DNA of 64,000 nt from UBA2966 sp965242505 (GTDB taxonomy: Bacteria; Pseudomonadota; Alphaproteobacteria; UBA2966), in contig OZ251449.1 in the NCBI GenBank assembly GCA_965242505.1, forward strand, positions 682,001 to 746,000, given 5' to 3'. A program made the translations under genes and the position numbers. The notes beneath the pieces were generated by a model. The model was not told the origin of the DNA and did no database searches. It worked only from the letters and a program-made list of their open reading frames with translations. How positions within the stretch are numbered: position 1 is the first letter of the stretch; every line of letters begins with the position of its first letter. Shown here piece after piece: positions 25,571 through 33,080 of the stretch.

Positions 25571-25690
25571 TTATTCTCCCTCTCCCTTGCAGGGGGAGGG
25601 CCGGGGTGGGGGAGAGGAGCATGAACGGACTCCATGGCGCCCCCGTCGCCGGACGAAGCTTGCGGACGAGCAGTATGAGATAATGCGGGC
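25571..25690. repeat. mosaic repeat (module A plus GCTTGCGGACGAGCAGT block)
   Basis: Inverted module A (25571-25612) followed by a block that closely matches 22141-22187, including GCTTGCGGACGAGCAGT and the ATGAGATAATGCGGG end. A short hairpin (GCGGGCTGGCCCGC) sits at its right edge. Confidence 0.7.
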
Positions 25691-25738
25691 TGGCCCGCGA
25701 TTCCCTAATTTCCCCCTTTCATGCCACTGGAGGCCCGG

Positions 25739-26452
25739 ATGACGGACAAGCCCCTGAACGAAGAGGAACTGGCCCCGCTGCGGGAGCTCGACACGCCGAC
25801 GGTCTGCAACACGATCGAGATGCTGCGGCCGGAACGTCGGGGCTTCGGTTACACGACCGACGCGATGGTCTGCGTCGACCCCGGCCTTCCGCCTCTCGTC
25901 GGGTACGCCAAGACCGCGGCGATTCGGAGCGCGCGGCCGACCGGCCAGACCGCCGACCAGGCGCGGCGGATCCGCCTCGATTACTTCCGGCGCGTCGCGG
26001 CGGCTCCCGTCCCCGGCATCGCGGTGATCCAGGATCTCGACGGCGACCGGGCGGGATACGGCTCCTTCTGGGGCGAAGTGACGTCGACGTCGCTGAAGGC
26101 GCTGGGGTGCGCTGGCGGGATCACCGACGGCAGCATCCGGGACGTCGACGCCATCGCGGCGGGGTTTCAGCTCTTGGCGCGCAAGGTCGTTCCGAGCCGG
26201 GCGTTCGCGCACGTGGTCGACTTCGAATGCGATGTCGACATCCTCGGCATGGTCGTCCGGCCGGGCGATCTCGTTCACGCGGACCGGCACGGGGCGGTCG
26301 TCGTTCCCCACGATCTGGCCCGCGCCATCGCCACGGGCGCCGACCTCGTCGCGCGCCGGGAAAGGATCATCCTGGACGCCGCCCGAAGCCCCGGCTTCAC
26401 CGTCGACGCGCTGGAAAGGGCGATGGAGGAAGCGTCCGCGCTCAAGGAGTGA
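25739..26452 (+). CDS. RraA family protein (aldolase/decarboxylase-like)
   Basis: A 237-residue protein of the RraA/4-hydroxy-4-methyl-2-oxoglutarate aldolase fold. It shows LDTPTVCNTIEMLRPE, a glycine-rich active-site region with LGCAGGITDGSIRDVDAIAA (the Arg-Asp pair that binds substrate and metal) and VVRPGDLVHADRHGAVVVP. The second ATG is chosen because GGAGG lies 5 bases before it; the upstream ATG overlaps that ribosome site. Members include RNase E inhibitors and aldolases; an aldolase-like role is more likely for this longer form, but the substrate is unknown. Confidence 0.82.
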   Translation: MTDKPLNEEELAPLRELDTPTVCNTIEMLRPERRGFGYTTDAMVCVDPGLPPLVGYAKTAAIRSARPTGQTADQARRIRLDYFRRVAAAPVPGIAVIQDLDGDRAGYGSFWGEVTSTSLKALGCAGGITDGSIRDVDAIAAGFQLLARKVVPSRAFAHVVDFECDVDILGMVVRPGDLVHADRHGAVVVPHDLARAIATGADLVARRERIILDAARSPGFTVDALERAMEEASALKE

Positions 26453-26502
26453 TCGGGCCGCGGGCGGGGGTCGCGTCAGGGGGGAGGCGTGCGGACGGCG
26501 CC

Positions 26503-27261
26503 CTACGGCGGGCCTCGGTGAACGAGCCGGGGGCCGAACGTCTGCGCCAGGGGCATGACCTCGAGCGTGTTGACGTTGACGTGCGGCGGGAGCGCGGCGA
26601 CGTCGAGGAGGACCCGGGCGACGTCGTCGGCGCTCATGGCCTTGAAGCCCTCGTAGAAGTCGGCGTCGGGGTCGCCCGTCCTCACGACGTCGAATTCCGT
26701 CTCCGACATCCCCGGCGAGATCGACGTGACCCGGACGTTTCGGCCCTTGAGGTCGGCCCGCGTGTTCATCGCGAACTGGGTGACGAACGATTTCGTGGCG
26801 CCGTAGACCGGGCCGCCGGGACCGTAGTGGTTCCCGGCCACCGACGCCACGTTGATCATGTGCCCCCGGTCGCGGGCGACCATGCCCGGCATGATCGCCC
26901 GGGCGCAGTAGAGGACGCCCTTGATGTTCGTGTCGATCATCGTTTCCCAGTCGTCGACGTCCGCCTCCCAGGCCGGAGCCCGGCCGAGCGCCAGCCCCGC
27001 GTTGTTGACGAGGATCGAGATTTCGGCGAAGTCCTCGGGGAGACCCGAGACCGCGGCTTCGACCGCGCGCCGGTCGCGCACGTCGAGGGCGATGGTCAGG
27101 CAACGGTCGCCCAGCCGTGACCGCAGTTTCTCCAGCCGGTCGGCCCGGCGCCCGGACGCGATGACGCGCGCGCCTTCCGCGACGAAGAGCCGGGCGACGG
27201 CTTCTCCGAACCCCGCGGTCGCGCCCGTGACGAACGCGGTCTCACCATCGAGTTTTGGCAT
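26503..27261 (-). CDS. SDR family NAD(P)-dependent oxidoreductase (YdfG-like)
   Basis: A 252-residue classical short-chain dehydrogenase. The cofactor motif TGATAGFGEAVARLF is near the N-terminus, with NNAGLAL near residue 90 and the catalytic SVAGNHYGPGGPVYGATK (Ser, Tyr, Lys). The Arg-rich ASGRRADRL after beta-strand 2 favours NADP. It resembles YdfG-type 3-hydroxy acid/serine dehydrogenases. Convergent with the RraA-like gene. Confidence 0.87.
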   Translation of the reverse strand: MPKLDGETAFVTGATAGFGEAVARLFVAEGARVIASGRRADRLEKLRSRLGDRCLTIALDVRDRRAVEAAVSGLPEDFAEISILVNNAGLALGRAPAWEADVDDWETMIDTNIKGVLYCARAIMPGMVARDRGHMINVASVAGNHYGPGGPVYGATKSFVTQFAMNTRADLKGRNVRVTSISPGMSETEFDVVRTGDPDADFYEGFKAMSADDVARVLLDVAALPPHVNVNTLEVMPLAQTFGPRLVHRGPP

Positions 27262-27328
27262 CCAGACGCTCCTGGGTTTCAGGGATTCCGATCGAAACGG
27301 GCGCGTTTCCCGGAGGAGGGCCGTCGAC

Positions 27329-27429
27329 GCTCCTCCTTCCTGACAGGGGGGAGGCCGGGAGGGGGGTGGGTCGCTCCCGCAGTCTCGCGCACTCCTCGAT
27401 CCTCCTACCGGTATGAGAGATGCGGGTCA
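27329..27429. repeat. mosaic repeat ending at the bactofilin stop codon
   Basis: Module B variant (27329-27366), a shortened middle part, then GATCCTCCTACCGGTATGAG and AGATGCGGG running straight into the TCA that is the bactofilin stop on the minus strand. Confidence 0.75.
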
Positions 27430-27957
27430 GCTTCCGACGGTCTCCTTGGCGGGGGCCTGCGCGCCGCCGCCGCTTTCCCGCTTGGCCGTTTCCGTCTTCG
27501 AGGAGTCCCCGGCGCTCGCCGCCGCCGGTTTCGGCGCCTGGGTGGCCGCGATCTCGACCCGCGGGAGCTCGTGGCTCGTCGCGTCCTTCTTCCCGCGCAT
27601 CAACTGGCCTTCGATGCTCGCCCCCGACTCGATCGAGAGAACCTCGTGCCAAATGTCGCCGGCCACCTTGGCCGTCTTGCCGAGCTTGACCTTCCCGGCG
27701 CGGACCTTTCCGGATACGTGGCCGTGAATCTCGACGTCTTCCGCGACGATCTCGCCGCTGACCGACGCATCTTCGCCGACGGTCAGCGATCGCGACGCCA
27801 CGTTGCCCTCGACGCTTCCGTCGATCTGTATCTCGCCCTCCGTTTCCAGGTTGCCGACGATACGCAGATCGCCGCTGACGATCGACGGCGGATTCTTGGC
27901 GCCTCTCGAGGAACTGGACGAGGACATGGGCTTGCTCTGTTCAGTTTTTGAAAACAT
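27427..27957 (-). CDS. bactofilin
   Basis: A 176-residue bactofilin (DUF583). The central 100 residues form the right-handed beta-helix repeat: PPSIVSGDLRIVGNLETEGE, then IQIDGSVEGNVASRSLTVGE and HGHVSGKVRAGKVKLGKTAK. Flanking tails are disordered, Ser-rich in front and Ala/Lys/Glu-rich behind. Bactofilins self-assemble into membrane-associated filaments that position cell-wall enzymes. Its start overlaps the end of the M23 peptidase gene by 17 bases, a conserved pairing in which the bactofilin scaffolds the peptidase. Its TGA is followed by the repeat module CCCGCATCTCTCAT. Confidence 0.9.
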   Translation of the reverse strand: MFSKTEQSKPMSSSSSSRGAKNPPSIVSGDLRIVGNLETEGEIQIDGSVEGNVASRSLTVGEDASVSGEIVAEDVEIHGHVSGKVRAGKVKLGKTAKVAGDIWHEVLSIESGASIEGQLMRGKKDATSHELPRVEIAATQAPKPAAASAGDSSKTETAKRESGGGAQAPAKETVGS

Positions 27958-29296
27958 GTCTCCCTGCCTCCAGGAATTTTGCCGGATCTTGGGGTTGTCC
28001 CTTGAACAGCACTTCGTAATGGACGTGTGAACCGGTGCTGCGTCCCGTCGTGCCCATCGTGCCGATTTTCTGGCGAAACTCAACCCGTTCGCCCTTCTTT
28101 ACGAGATTTTGATGAAGATGCGCGTACCGGGTGCTGATCCCGAGGCCGTGGTCTATCTCCACGAGCCGGCCGTAGGGTCCCTTGCGGCCCGCGTACGTCA
28201 CGACCCCCGCGGCCGTCGCGCGGACGAGGGTCTTGAACGGCCCGCTGAGATCCAGTCCGGAGTGCATGGCCCAGCGTTTGGTGAACGGGTCACGGCGTTT
28301 GCCGAAGCCGCTGGCGAGACGGTAATGGTCCGCTGGCGGGGTCAGGGGCAGCGTCCGCAGAACCCGCCGCAGTCCTTCCCAGAGCGTCAGGTGCGCCTCG
28401 AGCTCCAGGACGCCGTTTTCGAATTCGTCCCCCATGCCGGCGAATCCGTTCGCGGACCCGGCGGAATCGAGGCCGGCGAGCGGACCGCCCCGACCGGGTT
28501 CGTCCGCGTCGGCGGAATGCAGCAAATCGCCGATGCCGAGACCCGTGAGCTCGATCACCGACGCCATCTCCCCGATGCCGGCGAGGGTCCGGTCACGGAG
28601 GCGATCGACGAGGACCTGTTGGGAGGACTTCAGTTCGCTCAGGCGCCGTTCCAGCTCGCCCGCGCGCTTCTCGGCGGAATCGCGCCGTCGCTGCGCACGG
28701 TCCCGATCCTCGGTGACCTGGCTCAACGACCGGTGCGTCCTTCCCAGCGCCTCGGACAGGCTGGAGTTGCGGGCCGATGCCGCGTCCAGGTCCGTCGCCA
28801 ACCGCTCCGCCCGCGCCTCGATCGTCCGCTTGGCGGCGGCGGCCCGGTTTCGTTCGCCGACGGCGGCATCGAGTTCGTCCGTCAGCGCGCTCAGCCGTTC
28901 TTCCAGCGCTTCCTTGTGAAGCAGGAGATCCGACAGCCGCGCGTGCCTGGCTTCGAGGTCGCCGGTCAGCGAGGCGAAGTGGTTCCGGAGGTCCGAGAGC
29001 TCCCGGGAGAGTCGTCCGCGGTCCGACTCCAGATCAGCGATCCGGCGGTCCTTGGACTCGACGACCCGATCCTGGAACAGGAGATGAACGGAGGCGAACG
29101 TCACCCAGCCGAAAGACGCGACGAGGACCAGGGCCAGAACGGCTTGCGCCGACCTGCCCAGCGAAATGAACCGGACGCGTCCCCCGCGGCGGTAGTAGAA
29201 CTGCCGCTTCGGAAACATCCGATCGAGCAATCCGGCCGGAACGTCGCGCCAGGCCCGGTGGTGACGGTGCCGGGCTTCGGGCCTCTCTCGCCTCAT
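27941..29296 (-). CDS. M23 family metallopeptidase with coiled coil
   Basis: A 451-residue protein: short cytoplasmic tail, one membrane helix (about residues 49-70), a long coiled coil (about 75-260) and a C-terminal LytM/M23 endopeptidase domain. Metal and catalytic residues are visible in MHSGLDLSGPF (HxxxD), ISTRYAHLHQN and STGSHVHYEV (HxH). It would cleave peptidoglycan cross-links in the periplasm. The start is chosen because its ATG overlaps the peroxiredoxin stop (ATGA); an internal ATG (MFPKRQFYY, 29218) is possible. It overlaps bactofilin downstream. Confidence 0.87.
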   Translation of the reverse strand: MRRERPEARHRHHRAWRDVPAGLLDRMFPKRQFYYRRGGRVRFISLGRSAQAVLALVLVASFGWVTFASVHLLFQDRVVESKDRRIADLESDRGRLSRELSDLRNHFASLTGDLEARHARLSDLLLHKEALEERLSALTDELDAAVGERNRAAAAKRTIEARAERLATDLDAASARNSSLSEALGRTHRSLSQVTEDRDRAQRRRDSAEKRAGELERRLSELKSSQQVLVDRLRDRTLAGIGEMASVIELTGLGIGDLLHSADADEPGRGGPLAGLDSAGSANGFAGMGDEFENGVLELEAHLTLWEGLRRVLRTLPLTPPADHYRLASGFGKRRDPFTKRWAMHSGLDLSGPFKTLVRATAAGVVTYAGRKGPYGRLVEIDHGLGISTRYAHLHQNLVKKGERVEFRQKIGTMGTTGRSTGSHVHYEVLFKGQPQDPAKFLEAGRHVFKN

Positions 29297-29787
29297 CCCT
29301 CTCGGGCCATGGCGCGCGCCGCGTCCAGAACGTCTTCGACGTGACCCGGGACTTTCACCTTCCTCCATACGCGCCTCACGCGGCCGCCCTTGTCGATCAG
29401 GAACGTCGCCCGTTCGATGCCCATGTAGGTCCGTCCGTACATGCTCTTCTCGACCCAGACGCCGTAATCGGAACACAGGCCGCCATCCTCGTCCGATATC
29501 AACGTTACGCCCAGGCCGTGTTTGTCCTTGAACTTCCGGTGTTTGGCGACGCTGTCCCTGGATGCGCCCAGAACGACGGCATCGAGCTTCCCGAAGGCTT
29601 CCAGGGCCTCCGTGAATCCGATCGCCTCCTTCGTGCATCCCGACGTGTCGTCCTTCGGATAGAAGTAGAGGACGACGTTCCTCCCGCGAAAGTCCTTCAG
29701 GGAGACCGATGCGTCTTCATCGCCGGGCAGCGAGAAATCCGGAGCCCGATCGCCCTCTCGAGGCCCGATGCTTTCCGATTGGGTCAC
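29293..29787 (-). CDS. bcp: peroxiredoxin of the Bcp/PrxQ type
   Basis: A 164-residue thiol peroxidase. GDRAPDFSLPGDEDASVSLK starts the fold and YFYPKDDTSGCTKEAIGF holds the peroxidatic Cys. Many Bcp proteins have a resolving Cys five residues later (CTxxAC); here that position is Ile/Ala, so it looks like a one-Cys or distant-Cys form. The proposed start is a GTG (VTQSES), since the upstream frame has no good start. It lies between glnE and the M23 gene on the same strand, with an ATGA overlap downstream. Confidence 0.85.
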   Translation of the reverse strand: MTQSESIGPREGDRAPDFSLPGDEDASVSLKDFRGRNVVLYFYPKDDTSGCTKEAIGFTEALEAFGKLDAVVLGASRDSVAKHRKFKDKHGLGVTLISDEDGGLCSDYGVWVEKSMYGRTYMGIERATFLIDKGGRVRRVWRKVKVPGHVEDVLDAARAMAREG

Positions 29788-29948
29788 CCTGCCGAACTCC
29801 CGACGCGCGTTGGGGGAACTTTCCTTCAGTCGCGTGGCGGCCGCCCGCGATTCCGGAACCCGGCGATTGTGCCCGTTTCGGGGAGCGACGGCAAGCGCGA
29901 TCCGGCGATTCCGCCGAATTCCGCGCGGCGATGCGCGGGGTTCCGGGA

Positions 29949-32927
29949 TCAGTCCGCCGCGCCGCCGGGCTCCGCCGCGTTTCCGGCATGGGCCTGGGCC
30001 GGGTCGACGATGAACTCCCGGAGCCGTCGATGGATCCGGCGTTCGGTGTCGACGATCGCCGATTTCAGGGCCTCGAAGCTCTCCCGGCCCGTCGCCCGCG
30101 CCAACGCCCGGCGGAGGCCCTCCGGCGCCTGTTCCTCCACGAAATCGACCTGGAGGGTCTGTCTGAGAAATCCCTGGACGTTCCTGAACAGCCGCAGGGC
30201 CTCGGTCAGCTCGTCCGCGAGGCCGCCGTCGATGACTCGGGCCCGCCGCAACGCGCGGATCGCGTCCGCCGCGCCTCCGGCGGCGACCTCGGCATGGTCG
30301 GCGGCGTGGCGGAGGATCAGGTACTGGCACAGGAACTCGAGTTCGAACAGACCTCCGTGCACGTGCTTGATCCGCCACGGGTCTTCGGCGCCGTGCTCGC
30401 GTTCGGTTCGCTCGTACATCTCCGCCACGTCCCGGAGGAGTTTCGCGGGGTCCCGGCGCCGGCGCACGACGGCGTCGATGATTCCCTCGATCCGGTCCCG
30501 CAGGACGGGAGGCGCCAGCACGACGCGCGCCCGGGTCAAGGCCATGTGTTCCCACGCCCAGGCCCGGTTTTTCTGATACTCCTCGAACCCGTCCACGTGG
30601 ACCACGATCGGTCCGCTGGCGCCGGACGGACGGAGGCGCATGTCGACTTCGTACAGCCGGCCCTCCGCGGTCGGCGCGGAGATGGCGTTGATGACGCGCT
30701 TGCCGAGCCGGGAGTAGTACTCGCCCACGGTCAGGGGACGCCTGCCGCCGGAAGACTTCCCGGCGCCGGGACAATCGTAGACGAAGGCGAGGTCCAGGTC
30801 GGACTCGGGCGTGAGCTCTCTCGCGCCGTACTTGCCGAGGGCGACGACCGCGAAGGCGCCGTCCCGGATTTCGCCGTGGACCCGCGCGAATTCGGCTTCC
30901 GTGGCGGCGTACAGTTCGCGCAGGAGAACGTCCGCGACGTCCGCCAGGCTCGGCCCCACGTCCGTCGCCGATGCGACGTTCCGCAGGATGTGCACGCCGG
31001 CCTGGAACGCCTGGTCGTGACCCCACCGGCGGGAGCCGTCGAGCACCTCCTCGTAGTGTCCGCAATCGGCCAGCATCCGGGACAACTCCCGGGCGAGCAG
31101 GTCCGCGCCGGGGATGGGATCGTAGAAGTCGCCGCTCAGAACGTTGTCCATGAGGCGGGGATTGCGCGCCAGGTGTTCGGCCAGCCTCGGCGCGCTGCCC
31201 ATGATCTCCGCCATCAGGTCGAGAAGACCGGGATTGGCGTGGAACAGCGAGAATATCTGGACCCCGGTGGGCAGCTTGGACAGGAATTCGTCGAATTTCA
31301 GGATGGCGGCGTCGGGATTGGCCGCGCCGGCGAACGCCCGCAGGAATGCGGGGGTGAGCTCGGTGAGCAACTCCCTGGCGCGCGCGCTCCGCGTCGCCCG
31401 GTAGCCGCCGTGATGCCAGCGGCGGATCAGCGCCGCCGCGGTCGAGGGTTCGCCGTACCCGAGCCCGGCCAGCGTCGAGATCGTCTCGGGGTCGTCTTCC
31501 GCGCCCGTGAAGACGAGGCTGCCGACGTCTCCCAGGGCCGGCGCGTGCTCGAAGAGCCGCGCGAAGTGCCGTTCGACCGTTCGCAACGTATCCAGCGTCT
31601 CGGCGACGAACGACGCCGTGTCCGGGAAACCCATGAAGGCGGCGACGTGCGCCAGGCCCTCTTCGGTTTCCGGCACGGTGTGGGTCTGTTCGTCGGCGAT
31701 CATCTGCAAACGGTGCTCGAGCCGGCGCAGATACGCGTAGGCGCGCGCCATGTCGTCGGCGACGCTCCGCTCGATGCGTCCACCGGCCTCGAGGGCCTCG
31801 AGGGCCCCGCGGGTATCCGGGACCCTGAGGGCCGGGTCGCGCCCTCCGGCGATCAGTTGCTGGGTCTGGACGAAGAACTCGATCTCCCGGATGCCGCCTC
31901 TTCCCACCTTGATGTCGTGGCCGGGAACCGTGACCGATCCGTGTCCGCGATGCGCGTGAATCTGCCTCTTGATCGAGTGGACGTCCTGGATGGCGGCGAA
32001 ATCCAGATACTTCCGCCAGACGAAGGGAGAGATGCGGTCCATGAAGGCGCGCCCGGCCGCGATGTCCCCGGCGACGGGGCGGGCCTTGATCAACGCCGCC
32101 CTCTCCCAGTTCTGCCCGACGCTTTCGTAGTAGCTTTCCGCCGCCGCCATGGACATCGCCAACGGCGAGCTGCCGGTGTCGGGCCGCAGTCTCAGGTCGG
32201 TCCGGAATACGTAGCCCGCGCTCGTCCGGGACTGCAACAGACGTATCAGTTCGCGGGTCAGGCGCACGAAAAGGTCCTGCGCCGATTTGCCGCCCGTGTA
32301 ACGGACCCGTTCCTCGTCGAACAGCGCGATCAGGTCCACGTCGCTGGAATAGTTCAGTTCGCGGGCCCCGAGCTTGCCCATGCCGATGACGGTGAAGCCG
32401 CTCTCTTCCGAGGGACGTTCCTCGTCGCGAAGGTCCAGGTTCCCGGCGTCGGCGGCGGCCGCCAGAAGGTGATCCACCGCCGCTCCGGCGGCGGCGGCCG
32501 CGAAGTCGCCGAGGGCTTCCGTGACGTCGTCGAGGGACCAGGCGTCGGTGATGTCCGCGGCTGCGACCAGAAGCGCCATCTTCGCGCGGGCGTCCCGCAG
32601 CGCCGTCATCAACGAGTTTCGCTCCGCGCCGCGGACCGTCCGCACCGAATCGAGGACCTGGGCGCCGAGTCGGGCCGGTCCCATCTCGAAGAGGTCGCGG
32701 GCGAAGGAGACGTTCCGCAACAGGCATGAGGAAAGGAACGGGCTGTTGCCGAATATCGCGGCCAGGAAGCCGCGGCCCGCGGGGTGCGCCGCGAGGCGCC
32801 GCGCGAAATCGTCCAGCGTCGGGTCCCCGGACGCGGCCGCCCGCTCGCGCCATTCCTCGAGGCCGCGTTCGAGGCGTTCCTGCGAGTACGGCCGGGGAAG
32901 GGTCTCGATCTGCGATAGAAACAACAA
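29949..32927 (-). CDS. glnE: bifunctional glutamine synthetase adenylyltransferase/deadenylase
   Basis: A protein of about 992 residues with two nucleotidyltransferase halves: the N-terminal deadenylase with GFTVIGMGKLGARELNYSSD and VDLIALFD, and the C-terminal adenylylase with FAVVALGKYGARELTPESDL and DLAFVYD. It switches glutamine synthetase off and on by modifying a Tyr; the target glnA and its regulator glnB are both in this window (50678-52478). Start is uncertain: TTG at 32927 begins LLFLSQIETLP with AGGGA upstream, whereas the only upstream ATG (33056) adds 43 unlikely residues read through the spacer repeats. Confidence 0.9.
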   Translation of the reverse strand: MLFLSQIETLPRPYSQERLERGLEEWRERAAASGDPTLDDFARRLAAHPAGRGFLAAIFGNSPFLSSCLLRNVSFARDLFEMGPARLGAQVLDSVRTVRGAERNSLMTALRDARAKMALLVAAADITDAWSLDDVTEALGDFAAAAAGAAVDHLLAAAADAGNLDLRDEERPSEESGFTVIGMGKLGARELNYSSDVDLIALFDEERVRYTGGKSAQDLFVRLTRELIRLLQSRTSAGYVFRTDLRLRPDTGSSPLAMSMAAAESYYESVGQNWERAALIKARPVAGDIAAGRAFMDRISPFVWRKYLDFAAIQDVHSIKRQIHAHRGHGSVTVPGHDIKVGRGGIREIEFFVQTQQLIAGGRDPALRVPDTRGALEALEAGGRIERSVADDMARAYAYLRRLEHRLQMIADEQTHTVPETEEGLAHVAAFMGFPDTASFVAETLDTLRTVERHFARLFEHAPALGDVGSLVFTGAEDDPETISTLAGLGYGEPSTAAALIRRWHHGGYRATRSARARELLTELTPAFLRAFAGAANPDAAILKFDEFLSKLPTGVQIFSLFHANPGLLDLMAEIMGSAPRLAEHLARNPRLMDNVLSGDFYDPIPGADLLARELSRMLADCGHYEEVLDGSRRWGHDQAFQAGVHILRNVASATDVGPSLADVADVLLRELYAATEAEFARVHGEIRDGAFAVVALGKYGARELTPESDLDLAFVYDCPGAGKSSGGRRPLTVGEYYSRLGKRVINAISAPTAEGRLYEVDMRLRPSGASGPIVVHVDGFEEYQKNRAWAWEHMALTRARVVLAPPVLRDRIEGIIDAVVRRRRDPAKLLRDVAEMYERTEREHGAEDPWRIKHVHGGLFELEFLCQYLILRHAADHAEVAAGGAADAIRALRRARVIDGGLADELTEALRLFRNVQGFLRQTLQVDFVEEQAPEGLRRALARATGRESFEALKSAIVDTERRIHRRLREFIVDPAQAHAGNAAEPGGAAD

Positions 32928-32948
32928 GCCCCGCGTCCCTTTGCGTCC

Positions 32949-32986
32949 ATGGCCCTCGCATCGAGGTATGGCCTTTGCGTCGAGGT
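32949..32986. repeat. two tandem 19-base repeats in the glnE/AsmA spacer
   Basis: ATGGCCCTCGCATCGAGGT is followed at once by ATGGCCTTTGCGTCGAGGT, then by ATGGGG. Part of a further unit (CCTTTGCGTCC) lies just upstream. The repeats sit in the divergent spacer between glnE and the AsmA-like gene, where a regulator could bind. Confidence 0.65.
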
Positions 32987-33080
32987 ATGGGGCACACTGC
33001 GGAACAGGGTGACGGCGGTCAAGGATCGCGCGAATCGCCGGTTCCCCGGTCCGCATTTCGAGCTACGGCGCAAGGGACCC

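Larger units (their letters stand above)
25251..25738. other. divergent intergenic region with two repeat blocks
   Basis: 488 bases between the amidohydrolase and RraA-like genes. The first 150 bases contain the hairpin CGGCGGACTTCGCCG but no clear promoter. The rest is mosaic repeat (25409-25510 and 25571-25690). No open frame here looks like a gene. Confidence 0.6.

Noticed and set aside
33056..33060. ATG at 33056 as the glnE start
   Set aside because: It would add 43 residues read across the tandem 19-base repeats, has no ribosome site and lies almost against the divergent AsmA-like start. The TTG at 32927 fits better, though this is not proven.
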